Translations under genes and position numbers: made by a program
Assembly: GCA_021781255.1 (NCBI GenBank)
Contig: JAJXXG010000328.1
Span: forward strand, 1-22,545
Reading direction: 5' to 3'
DNA: 22,545 nt
From: Acidobacteriota bacterium
Lineage (GTDB): Bacteria > Acidobacteriota > Terriglobia > Terriglobales > Acidobacteriaceae
Shown: one piece after another, positions 7,800 through 14,904 of the stretch
Numbering within the stretch: position 1 is the stretch's first letter
How the letters are laid out: the number at the start of each line of letters is the position of its first letter
The notes under the pieces: generated by a model
The model's database searches: none
What the model was told of the DNA's origin: nothing
Seen by the model: only the letters and a program-made list of their open reading frames with translations

Positions 7800-8195
7800 T
7801 CACATCCCGTACTGCTCGTCGGTTACGGGTTCCATCCAGTCGACGAACTTCCCGTTGTGCATTTCCTGAATGGCGATGTGCGTCATGGCCGTGGTTGGCG
7901 CGGCTCCGTGCCAGTGCTTCTCGCCGGGCGAAATCCAGACCACGTCGCCGGGACGGATCTCCTCGATCGGACCGCCCCAGCGCTGCACCCGGCCGCAACC
8001 GTACGTGACGATGAGGGTTTGGCCGAGCGGATGGGTATGCCATGCGGTGCGGGCACCTGGTTCGAAGGTGACGCTGGCGCCTTGAACCATGGCCGGATCG
8101 GGCGCCTGAATCAGCGGATCGAGGCGCACCGTGCCAGTGAACCATTCGGCCGGTCCCTTGGTGGAGGGTTGCGTTCCTGCTCGTTTGATCTCCAT
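7800..8195 (-). CDS. small single-domain cupin, (R)-hydroxynitrile lyase (GtHNL) type
   Basis: A 131-residue metal-dependent cupin. The metal ligands are H53, H55 and Q59 in AWHTHPLGQ and H94 in GEKHWHG, with H106 in AMTHIAIQ lining the pocket. From memory, the sequence follows the Granulicella tundricola manganese hydroxynitrile lyase almost throughout, including [32 protein letters not shown] and the end DEQYGM; A40, V42 and Q110, the positions altered in published engineering work, keep the wild-type residues. In vitro such enzymes split or form cyanohydrins; the natural substrate is unknown. The ATG has GGAG five bases upstream and lies 10 bases after the folK stop, so the two genes are probably co-transcribed. 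Confidence 0.92.
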   Translation of the reverse strand: MEIKRAGTQPSTKGPAEWFTGTVRLDPLIQAPDPAMVQGASVTFEPGARTAWHTHPLGQTLIVTYGCGRVQRWGGPIEEIRPGDVVWISPGEKHWHGAAPTTAMTHIAIQEMHNGKFVDWMEPVTDEQYGM

Positions 8196-8205
8196 TTGCT
8201 CTCCC

Positions 8206-8727
8206 TCACTCGCTGTCTATCGAGTTTCGATCTCTTATGGTACATTCTCCAGGGCTCGGGGAGAGGCGCGCAAGGAGTTGCGCGATGGTTCGGCCGCTGT
8301 GGGGATCGCGCAGGTCGGGCGCGATTTCGTTCAGCGGGACGAGGACGAAGGCGCGCTGGGCGAGGCGCGGATGAGGGATTTCAAGGCCGGCCTCGCTGAG
8401 GACGAGATCGTCGTAGAGGAGAATGTCGAGATCGAGGGTGCGCGGGCCGTTCGGAACACTGGCGGTGCGGTCGCGGCCGAATTCACGCTCGATGAGGAGA
8501 ACGGCGCCAAGCAGTTCGAGAGGCGTCAGAGTTGTTTCGAGAGCTATGACAGAGTTGAGAAAGCGGGGCTGATCGGCGAAGCCCACGGGCTCGGTGGAGT
8601 AGAGTGACGAGCGGGCTGTGACGCGGCCGAGCGACGCCAGGCGCGAGACGGCTGCGGCGAGAGTAGCCTCAGGAGGGCCGGCCGGGCCAGGCAGGTTGGC
8701 GCCAAGGGCGATGTAGGCGAGAGACAT
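8206..8727 (-). CDS. folK: 2-amino-4-hydroxy-6-hydroxymethyldihydropteridine diphosphokinase (HPPK)
   Basis: Transfers pyrophosphate from ATP to 6-hydroxymethyl-7,8-dihydropterin in folate synthesis. With the ATG at 8727 the protein has 173 residues, a normal length. The family motifs are all present: [11 protein letters not shown] at the start, [21 protein letters not shown] (40-60), REFGRDR (81-87), [14 protein letters not shown] with the magnesium-binding D99 and D101, and the signature [22 protein letters not shown] (118-139). The frame remains open 14 codons further upstream, but the family start [11 protein letters not shown] fits the ATG at 8727. It is the first gene of the minus-strand block; cupin follows after 10 bases. 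Part of its 3' end has a degraded copy at 7583-7681. Confidence 0.95.
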   Translation of the reverse strand: MSLAYIALGANLPGPAGPPEATLAAAVSRLASLGRVTARSSLYSTEPVGFADQPRFLNSVIALETTLTPLELLGAVLLIEREFGRDRTASVPNGPRTLDLDILLYDDLVLSEAGLEIPHPRLAQRAFVLVPLNEIAPDLRDPHSGRTIAQLLARLSPSPGECTIRDRNSIDSE

Positions 8728-8761
8728 AGTATCCAGAGTAGCGGAATTGGGCAGCGAGCGA

Positions 8762-8786
8762 GTCAGCAAGCCGGCAGGTCAGCAAG
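8762..8786. repeat. short direct repeat between folK and the 78-aa gene
   Basis: GTCAGCAAG occurs at 8762-8770 and 8778-8786, a 16-base period, with a related GGCAAGTT a little further on. It lies in the 165-base divergent gap between folK and the small plus-strand gene. It may be slipped-strand low-complexity DNA or a binding site; nothing decides between these. Confidence 0.3.
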
Positions 8787-8892
8787 TTGGCCGCGCTTCG
8801 CGCGTGCTGGCAAGTTCGCTCTGGTTGGGTTGGGGTGCGCCGAACATTCGGGGGCGCGTTTCTGGTAGCATCGGTTTTCGGAGAATTTACGT

Positions 8893-9129
8893 ATGGATGC
8901 TTTGAACAGCGCGGGACTTGGGGCCCGGCGCAATGAAGATATTGCGCTGGACCTGATGAAGTTTGTGGCGGGCACGGCGGGTGTGGGAAGGCAAGCGGCG
9001 CCGTCGACGGGGTTCACGGGCGCGGCCGCGGCCAAGCCGGAGGAACACGTAAGCCAGTTACTGGAGCTCTACAGCCGTTGCCTGAAGGCCGTGGAAGGAA
9101 AAGGGCCGGAGAAAGAGGCCGCAAAATAG
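8893..9129 (+). CDS. small protein of unknown function (78 aa)
   Basis: I do not recognise the family. The protein is soluble, with no signal peptide or membrane segment. Residues 12-27 (RRNEDIALDLMKFVAG) and 50-70 (EEHVSQLLELYSRCLKAVEGK) look like two amphipathic helices joined by an Ala/Gly/Thr-rich linker (29-48). The second half ends in a charged tail. The ATG at 8893 starts the gene. Its stop is only 14 bases from the TTG chosen for the next gene, which argues for a shared transcript and against a chance frame. A role as a small partner of the oxidoreductase is possible but unproven. Confidence 0.6.
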   Translation: MDALNSAGLGARRNEDIALDLMKFVAGTAGVGRQAAPSTGFTGAAAAKPEEHVSQLLELYSRCLKAVEGKGPEKEAAK

Positions 9130-9143
9130 CTGGCGGAGCGCAG

Positions 9144-10322
9144 TTGCGCGTGGCCGTGGCCGGCGCCGGAGCTTTCGGGCGCAACCACCTGCGCGTGGTG
9201 CGCGAACTGGAGACAGCGGGCGAGGGCGTGGCGCTGATTGCGGCCGTGGAACCGGATGCGGCGCGAGCGGCTGAGGCCGGGAAGCAGTACGGCATCAAGG
9301 TTTTCGCAAGCATTGACGAGCTTCTCAAGGCGGATCTGAAACTGGATGCGGCCTGCGTTGCCGTGCCGACGGTAAAGCATCATGAGGTTGCCTCGGCGCT
9401 GCTCGATGCAGGCCTGGACCTGCTGATAGAGAAACCGCTGGCGGCGAATCTCGCCGAGGCCGACGACCTGATCGCGCGGGCGGAGCGCGGCGGCAGGATT
9501 GTGCAGCCGGGGCATCTGGAGCGCTTCAATCCCGCGGTGCTGGCCGTCGAGCCGAGGCTCAAGCGGCCCATGTTCTTTGAGGCGCACCGGCTGAGCGTGT
9601 TTACGCCGCGGTCGCTGGACGTGGATGTGGTGCTGGACCTGATGATCCACGATCTTGACATTGTGCTCACGTTTGTCAGGTCTCAAGTGCGCGAGGTGCG
9701 CGCGGTGGGGCTGCCGATTCTTTCGCCCAAGGTTGACATTGCGAACGTGCGTGTGGAGTTCGAGTCAGGCTGCGTAGCGAATTTTACGGCGTCGCGGGTT
9801 TCAACGGAGCGGGTGCGCAAGTTGCGCTACTTTGAGCCGCGGCAGTATGTGTCGATCGACTACGCAAGAAGAGATGTGCTGGTAATCCGAATCGATGATG
9901 GGGAAGCCCCGGACTCCTCTGCTCAACTGGCGCAAGCGGCCGCCGAGTTTTTGACGACTGGAAAATTCGATCCAACGGTGATCCAGAAGCTGCTCGCGTC
10001 AGGCCAGGTTCCTGCCACGCTGGTTATGCAGATTGCCGCGGCGAAGAACGATCCTGACAAGCTGAAGGAGATTGCAAAGAGCCTGACCGGAACCCCCGAT
10101 GGGCTGGCGCCTGGCTTGTCGTTTTCAAAGCCGGAGGTGACGCCGGGCGAGCCGTTGCGGCTGGAGATTCTCTCGTTTCTTGAGTCGGTGCGCACGCGGC
10201 AGGCGCCGAAGGTGACGGCGCGGCAGGGACGCGCGGCTCTGGAGCTGGCGCTCGCGATTCAAGCGGCGATGGCGGCCCATGCAGAGCGCGCCGGGCTTGG
10301 GGATTTCTTCAAAAAACAGTGA
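9144..10322 (+). CDS. Gfo/Idh/MocA-family NAD(P)-dependent oxidoreductase
   Basis: A 392-residue dehydrogenase of nucleotide or free sugars. The N-terminal Rossmann fold has AVAGAGAFGRNHLR (4-17), followed by the family motif EKPLAANLAEADDL with catalytic-type K97 and IHDLDIVL with H169. GHLERFNPAV (123-132) is typical of the subgroup that includes UDP-GlcNAc 3-dehydrogenases of lipid A synthesis (GnnA), so that activity is a reasonable guess. Residues from about 256 to 335 form an extra Ala/Pro/Lys-rich segment before the last helices (LEILSFLESVR). The TTG at 9144 is chosen because the Rossmann strand begins there and GGAG lies five bases before it; the frame is open upstream to 9078 but overlaps the 78-aa gene. 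Confidence 0.85.
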   Translation: MRVAVAGAGAFGRNHLRVVRELETAGEGVALIAAVEPDAARAAEAGKQYGIKVFASIDELLKADLKLDAACVAVPTVKHHEVASALLDAGLDLLIEKPLAANLAEADDLIARAERGGRIVQPGHLERFNPAVLAVEPRLKRPMFFEAHRLSVFTPRSLDVDVVLDLMIHDLDIVLTFVRSQVREVRAVGLPILSPKVDIANVRVEFESGCVANFTASRVSTERVRKLRYFEPRQYVSIDYARRDVLVIRIDDGEAPDSSAQLAQAAAEFLTTGKFDPTVIQKLLASGQVPATLVMQIAAAKNDPDKLKEIAKSLTGTPDGLAPGLSFSKPEVTPGEPLRLEILSFLESVRTRQAPKVTARQGRAALELALAIQAAMAAHAERAGLGDFFKKQ

Positions 10323-10511
10323 AGTGATCGGTGCTCAGCCTTCAGCTATTCCTGCGAGGGCACAGGATTTTTTCATAGCAGAACGGCGGGCGACTTTTTT
10401 CTTTCTTTCTTCACAATCGGCATGTAAAGTAGCGGCAAGGCAATCACCCGTAACGAAAAATGGGCGGCCGCGTGCCGCGTAAGTTATTGAGCTTGCGATG
10501 AGGAGGGAAAC

Positions 10512-11468
10512 GTGACATTAGGAGATTTCATCTCCAAGCAGTTTATCCGCGTAATCCAGTGGAACGAGACTGAAGACGGCGTTCTTGCGTGCCGCTACCC
10601 GATGCAGGACATGGAGATTGAGAACGGCGGGAAACTGACGGTGCGTGAGACGCAGATGGCGGCGTTCATCAACGAAGGCAGGATAGCCGACGTGTTCGGG
10701 CCGGGGTTGTACACGCTAACGACCCGGAATTTGCCGGTTTTGACCGACTTGATGAACTGGAGCAAGGATTTCGAGTCGCCATTCAAGTCGGACGTGTACT
10801 TCTTTTCGACGCGACTGCAGATGGACCAGAAATGGGGAACGGCTACGCCGGTGACGATTCGCGACAAGGAGTTTGGCGCGGTGCGACTGAGGGCGTATGG
10901 GAATTACGCGTACAAGATTGCCGATCCGCGGGTGTTCTTTACCAAGGTGAGCGGAACACGCGACGGCTACTACGTGACGGACCTCGAAGAGCAGTTGCGC
11001 GCGATGATTGTGGAACGGATGGCGGGCACATTTGCCGAGAGCGCCATTTCGTTTTTGGATATGGCCCAGAATCAGGCGGCGCTGGCGGACAAGATTGCAG
11101 ACGCGGTGAGACCGGGATTTGCCGCGCTGGGACTCGATATGAGCCAGTTCATCGTGGAGAGCGTGTCGCTGCCGGATGAGCTGCAGAAGGTGATGGACCA
11201 GCGGATCGGCATGAATATGGCCGGGGATATTGGGCGGCTGACGCAGTTCGAGACGGCGGAGTCGCTGGAAGAGGCTGCGGAGAATCCCGGCGGAACGGCC
11301 GGCATGGGCGTGGGACTGGGCGCAGGCGCCGCGATGGCGCAGGCCATGATGGGACAGGCGCGAGGCCTGGCGACGCCGGCCGCAGCGGGCGCGAAGTTCT
11401 GCACGGATTGCGGCAAGCCGGTGCCGCAAGGCGCGAAGTTTTGCCCGGAGTGCGGGAAGCAGCAATGA
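10512..11468 (+). CDS. YdjI-like SPFH-domain protein with C-terminal zinc ribbon
   Basis: A 318-residue protein resembling Bacillus YdjI and the so-called virion core protein family. The body (about 20-235) is an SPFH/band-7-like domain: ETQMAAFINEGRIADVFGPGLYTLTTRNLPVL, then VRLRAYGNYAYKIADPRVFFTKVSG, then the long helical part ending in LGLDMSQFIVESVSLPDELQKVMDQRIGMNM. A Gly/Ala/Met-rich linker (about 255-293) leads to a four-Cys zinc ribbon with C297, C300, C311 and C314. In Bacillus, YdjI belongs to a PspA-type membrane-stress operon; no pspA is visible here. The GTG start is fixed by AGGAGG at 10501-10506, five bases upstream. Its stop overlaps the next start (ATGA). Confidence 0.88.
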   Translation: MTLGDFISKQFIRVIQWNETEDGVLACRYPMQDMEIENGGKLTVRETQMAAFINEGRIADVFGPGLYTLTTRNLPVLTDLMNWSKDFESPFKSDVYFFSTRLQMDQKWGTATPVTIRDKEFGAVRLRAYGNYAYKIADPRVFFTKVSGTRDGYYVTDLEEQLRAMIVERMAGTFAESAISFLDMAQNQAALADKIADAVRPGFAALGLDMSQFIVESVSLPDELQKVMDQRIGMNMAGDIGRLTQFETAESLEEAAENPGGTAGMGVGLGAGAAMAQAMMGQARGLATPAAAGAKFCTDCGKPVPQGAKFCPECGKQQ

Positions 11469-11959
11469 ATTGTCCTTCGTGCGGTGCTCCGATGCGGCTG
11501 ACAAGCGGCAATGTCAGCCTGCGGTGCGACTTCTGCAAGAGCTTGGTAATGGTCAGGGCGGACGACACGGGCGTTCAGTTTCTGGACGAGGTGCTGGAGC
11601 TGACGTGCCCGGCGTGCTCGGTTCCACTGTGGAGTGCGGTGCTGGCGACGATGAAGATTGAAGCCTGCAAGCAATGCCACGGCTTGCTGGTGGCGATGGG
11701 CGCGTTCGAGGCGCTGATCGAAAGGATGCGGGTCGAGCACCCTGAGATTGTGATTCCCTCGCCGGCAGACCCGGCGGAATTGCAACAGAAAGCGGCCTGC
11801 CCCAGGTGCCACCAGCAGATGGACACGCATTATTATTTCGGCGGAGGTCACGCCGTGATGTCGACCTGCGAGCGATGCGAGCTGCACTGGATGAATGGCG
11901 GCGTGCTGATGCGGATTGTGCGCGCTCCGCGCGACACCGAGGTTGGAACCGGGAACTGA
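11465..11959 (+). CDS. protein with three four-Cys zinc-binding modules
   Basis: A 164-residue soluble protein with twelve cysteines arranged as six CxxC knuckles: C3/C6 with C21/C24, C48/C51 with C68/C71, and C112/C115 with C135/C138. That makes three zinc ribbons; the second and third resemble TFIIB-type (zf-TFIIB) ribbons, for example CKQCHGLLV and CERCELHWMNGGVLM. No catalytic motif is visible. The ATG at 11465 overlaps the stop of the SPFH gene in ATGA, indicating translational coupling. An upstream extension of the frame to 11408 lies inside the SPFH gene and is not used. It probably works with the SPFH protein, as partner or adaptor; this is inferred from the coupling and the shared zinc-ribbon theme. 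Confidence 0.87.
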   Translation: MNCPSCGAPMRLTSGNVSLRCDFCKSLVMVRADDTGVQFLDEVLELTCPACSVPLWSAVLATMKIEACKQCHGLLVAMGAFEALIERMRVEHPEIVIPSPADPAELQQKAACPRCHQQMDTHYYFGGGHAVMSTCERCELHWMNGGVLMRIVRAPRDTEVGTGN

Positions 11960-11981
11960 ATAACGCGCCGAGCAGGGCAGC

Positions 11982-12467
11982 CTACACGCGGGGCAACCAG
12001 CGGCGCACGCGATGGCAGTAGGCTTCATAATCCTCGCCGAAGCTGCGGCGCAAAGTGGGCTCCTCATAAAAAACAACGAAAAGATGCGCGGCGAGAAGGA
12101 GCAGACCGGCGTACACAAGAAGTGGCGTCGACATGAAGAAGAGCGCAGCCCCGGCGAGGACCAGCACAGCGCCGATGTACATGGGATTGCGCACGAAACG
12201 GTAAGGCCCTCGAACTACAAGACGGCGCGGCGGGTCGAACGGCGCCGGTGTGCCTTTCCCAATCCATGCGAAGGCGGCCACGCAGGAAAGAGCAACGATG
12301 GCGCCGGCGCAGCCGAGCACGATCCCCAGAACCTGCGGCACTCCCATTGCAGCGGGGCGCACAAGGCCTGACCATGACAGCACGCGCGATGGGAGGTAGA
12401 TCAGCACAAACGCAATGAACAGCGTGGCATAGGTAATAGCGCGGAAGATTGTAAACAAAGCAGACAT
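11982..12467 (-). CDS. ICMT/PEMT-type membrane methyltransferase
   Basis: A 161-residue protein with four likely membrane helices (about 10-27, 45-68, 98-112 and 115-133). It carries the signature of the isoprenylcysteine/phospholipid methyltransferase superfamily: RGPYRFVRNPMYIG (86-99), EEP (135-137) and FGEDYEAYCHRVRRWLP (143-159), which together form the SAM-binding site. Bacterial members methylate varied lipids or small molecules, and the substrate here cannot be told. The ATG at 12467 gives a short basic N-terminus before the first helix. The gene ends 22 bases from the convergent zinc-ribbon gene. Confidence 0.88.
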   Translation of the reverse strand: MSALFTIFRAITYATLFIAFVLIYLPSRVLSWSGLVRPAAMGVPQVLGIVLGCAGAIVALSCVAAFAWIGKGTPAPFDPPRRLVVRGPYRFVRNPMYIGAVLVLAGAALFFMSTPLLVYAGLLLLAAHLFVVFYEEPTLRRSFGEDYEAYCHRVRRWLPRV

Positions 12468-12492
12468 AACCGGCTCCCTGGTTGGATCCTGC

Positions 12493-12720
12493 TCACGCGA
12501 TGCCGAGGACGCGGTTCAGGAATCCAACGAAGCATTTCCAAACAAGATAGTAGACAGCAATGGCGGCAAGGAAGCACGGCGCGATAAGCGCATAGGGCAC
12601 CTCGCAGGCGTGAGCGCGATGGATGCGCCAGAGAGTCTCGATTGTGAGATCCTCGGCCGCAAATGCGGTAGCGTGAAGGGCAGGCCGACGCTGCCGTAGC
12701 AAATGGTTGCAAAAGAGCAA
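12493..12720 (-). CDS. doubtful small membrane ORF (75 aa) or gene fragment
   Basis: I do not recognise it. From about residue 20 on, the frame has gene-like codon use (mostly C/G third positions) and one strong membrane helix near the C-terminus (YALIAPCFLAAIAVYYLVW), preceded by the charged helix DLTIETLWRIHRAHACEV. The first 20 residues look non-coding, and the start is a TTG without a clear ribosome binding site. It ends 25 bases before the methyltransferase gene on the same strand. It could be a real small protein with a later start, or the 3' fragment of a lost membrane gene. Confidence 0.35.
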   Translation of the reverse strand: MLFCNHLLRQRRPALHATAFAAEDLTIETLWRIHRAHACEVPYALIAPCFLAAIAVYYLVWKCFVGFLNRVLGIA

Positions 12721-12950
12721 GATGAGGCACTTTCGGGCGTAGAGGCGCCCTGCTGTGTTCCTGCCATGTCAAGAGTCTGGCGCCAAAATCTTCGTCATGG
12801 AGGGAGGAGATCACCAGTAATTCTATAAGGCATTTATATTCTTTAAGATAGAGGATCCTGCAACAAGCCTGAAATCATCCGGCAGCCGGGGAATGGCCGG
12901 GATCTTCCACAACTTTTCCAGCCGCGGGGTATAAACTTTAATGTAGTCCG

Positions 12951-12968
12951 GTTACAGTTTCCTCACAG
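12951..12968 (-). promoter_or_regulatory. candidate Pho box upstream of the PiT transporter
   Basis: Plus-strand GTTACAG-TTTC-CTCACAG reads on the minus strand as CTGTGAG-GAAA-CTGTAAC. This is two heptamers both beginning CTGT with a 4-base spacer, the 7-4-7 layout of PhoB-type boxes (consensus CTGTCAT repeated with an AT-rich spacer). Only the CTGT cores match well. Its place, about 180 bases upstream of a phosphate transporter, makes it plausible. Confidence 0.35.
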
Positions 12969-12975
12969 ATGTTTA

Positions 12976-13002
12976 AACAATCGCGCAATTTTTACGATTG
13001 TT
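12976..13002 (+). promoter_or_regulatory. hairpin in the leader of the PiT transporter
   Basis: AACAATCG (12976-12983) pairs exactly with CGATTGTT (12995-13002) around an 11-base AT-rich loop, followed by GAGGTTTT. CCTCA at 12961-12965 could also pair with TGAGG at 13002-13006, lengthening the structure and overlapping the Pho-box-like repeat. It may be an operator, an attenuator or a weak terminator. Confidence 0.35.
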
Positions 13003-13150
13003 GAGGTTTTATGGACGCCATCATCTCCGGATCGTCTTTCTCCCGCCAAAAGCCATCCTTATTTCATTTGAAACGTTACCTCGTTGTTGAGCTTCTCCGC
13101 CGGAGGCCCATGCGGATCCGGAATTTCTCCGGCCGCCATGGAGATTTCTA

Positions 13151-14770
13151 ATGGCCGATCTCGCTACTGCAGTTGAAGCCATCCCAGCGTCTCCGACTCT
13201 GGTTGAGCGCTGGCCCAAGAGAAAATCGAACCCGATGGGCGTATGGATCTTTACGCTGGCCGTGTTGAGCGGCCTTATTTTTATCGGTGTTCATGTCGCC
13301 AAAGACCTCAACAATGTGACCGTCACCAGCTCCGGGCCGTATGTGCTACTGGGTCTGGCGCTGCTGATCGCGCTCGGGTTTGAGTTTGTCAACGGCTTTC
13401 ACGACACGGCGAACGCAGTGGCTACGGTGATCTACACCAACTCGCTGGCGCCAAGCATCGCCGTGGTGTGGTCGGGATTGTGCAATTTGGCCGGCGTGCT
13501 TCTCTCCTCGGGGACGGTGGCTTTCGCCGTCATTGCGTTGTTGCCGGTCGAGCTGATTCTGAAGGTCAGTTCCGGGAACGGCTTCGCGATGGTGTTTGCG
13601 CTGTTGATCGCGGCCATCCTGTGGAACCTGGGCACATGGTGGTTTGGCCTGCCTGCATCGAGTTCGCATACGATGGTGGGCTCGATCATCGGCGTTGGGC
13701 TGGCAAGCCAACTGATGAATATCCACCGGGGCGTTTCAGGCCTTGACTGGGGCCAGGTGGTCAAGGTTCTTGAGGCTCTGCTGTTCTCGCCATTGATTGG
13801 TTTTGCGCTTGCCGGCATCCTGTTGGTGGTGTCGAAGCGGATCTTCAAATACCCCTCGCTTTATGAAGCGCCCAAGGGCAAAGAGCCGCCGCCATGGCCT
13901 ATTCGCGCTTTGATGATTCTCACCTGCACGGGTGTCAGCTTCTTCCACGGGTCGAATGACGGGCAGAAGGGCATGGGCCTGATTATGCTGATTTTGATCG
14001 GCACAGTACCCACAGCCTACGCACTGAACCACGCCGTCGGCCCTGCGGAGGTACAAAGTTTCATCGCCGCCTCAGAGCAGGCCGGGCGCATTCTCGGCCA
14101 GCACGTAAACCCAGCAGTTGCAGGCGACCCTGACGCCCGCGCAGAGGTGACCAAGTACATTGAGACGAAGCAGTTGCAGCCAGATACCTTGCTGGCGTTG
14201 AGCCAGATGGTGAATGAATTGAACCGCGAATTAGTGAGATACAAGACATTCCAAGCGGTTCCGGCTCAAGATCAGACCAACGTCCGCAATGACATGTATT
14301 TGACCAGCGCGGCCCTGCGGCTGATGCTGCGGGGACACAATCCCGCCTTCACCGCCCAGGAAAGCGCAGCCCTAAAGGATTACCAGGGCAAGCTGGACAA
14401 GAGCACCAAATTCATTCCGGATTGGGTGAAAGTGGCCGTAGCGCTGGCTTTGGGGCTGGGCACCATGGTGGGATGGAAGAGGATTGTGATTACGGTTGGC
14501 GAAAGAATTGGCAAAGAACACATGAGTTATGCACAGGGCGCCAGCGCGGCTCTGGTGACGATGGCGACCATCTTCGCGGCCGACGACTTTGGGCTGCCTG
14601 TAAGCACAACGCACATCCTCAGCTCGGGCGTGGCAGGCACAATGGCCGCCAACGGCAGCGGATTGCGCTGGTCCACAGTGCGCAATATCGCCTCCGGCTG
14701 GATGTTGACGTTGCCCGCAGCAGCACTGCTTTCTGGTCTACTCTACTTCCTGTTCCACACACTGTTCTGA
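13151..14770 (+). CDS. PiT-family inorganic phosphate transporter
   Basis: A 539-residue inner-membrane low-affinity phosphate (metal-phosphate) symporter. It has the two inverted PiT halves: GFEFVNGFHDTANAVAT (76-92) with GLPASSSHT (166-174), and FFHGSNDGQKGMG (264-276) with GLPVSTTH (481-488). About a dozen hydrophobic segments are visible. The halves are separated by a long soluble, charged region (about 300-423), as in E. coli PitA. The N-terminal 29 residues are cytoplasmic and basic before the first helix. The start ATG at 13151 has GGAG at 13141-13144; an ATG at 13138 is in another frame. No PhoU-like (DUF47) partner lies next to it in this window. A strong terminator follows, so it is probably transcribed alone. 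Confidence 0.96.
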   Translation: MADLATAVEAIPASPTLVERWPKRKSNPMGVWIFTLAVLSGLIFIGVHVAKDLNNVTVTSSGPYVLLGLALLIALGFEFVNGFHDTANAVATVIYTNSLAPSIAVVWSGLCNLAGVLLSSGTVAFAVIALLPVELILKVSSGNGFAMVFALLIAAILWNLGTWWFGLPASSSHTMVGSIIGVGLASQLMNIHRGVSGLDWGQVVKVLEALLFSPLIGFALAGILLVVSKRIFKYPSLYEAPKGKEPPPWPIRALMILTCTGVSFFHGSNDGQKGMGLIMLILIGTVPTAYALNHAVGPAEVQSFIAASEQAGRILGQHVNPAVAGDPDARAEVTKYIETKQLQPDTLLALSQMVNELNRELVRYKTFQAVPAQDQTNVRNDMYLTSAALRLMLRGHNPAFTAQESAALKDYQGKLDKSTKFIPDWVKVAVALALGLGTMVGWKRIVITVGERIGKEHMSYAQGASAALVTMATIFAADDFGLPVSTTHILSSGVAGTMAANGSGLRWSTVRNIASGWMLTLPAAALLSGLLYFLFHTLF

Positions 14771-14793
14771 GTAGCTGGCGTGAGTCGCTGAGG

Positions 14794-14822
14794 GGCGTCC
14801 GGCACTGCCGGGCGCCTTTTTT
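14794..14822 (+). terminator. Rho-independent terminator after the PiT gene
   Basis: GGCGTCCGGC (14794-14803) pairs with GCCGGGCGCC (14807-14816), ten base pairs including one G-U, around the three-base loop ACT. Six T follow at 14817-14822. It is 24 bases beyond the transporter stop. Confidence 0.92.
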
Positions 14823-14904
14823 GCGGCTCAAAGCAAGAGAACCCTGGCGGATGGACGAAAAACGCGCCGCATCCGGTACCATACAGGATGGTGCCTGTTA
14901 CAGA

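Larger units (their letters stand above)
12721..13150. other. 430-base non-coding region upstream of the phosphate transporter
   Basis: No convincing gene lies here on either strand. The stretch is more AT-rich than its neighbours, especially around 12820-12855 and 12930-13010. It holds a Pho-box-like tandem repeat (12951-12968) and a hairpin (12976-13002), then about 150 bases of leader before the transporter ATG. ATAAAC at 12931-12936 could be part of a promoter, but no -35/-10 pair is clear. Confidence 0.6.

Noticed and set aside
14422..14904. N-terminal extension of scpB into the phosphate transporter gene
   Set aside because: It overlaps the PiT coding region and the terminator at 14794-14822; ScpB similarity begins at 14905.
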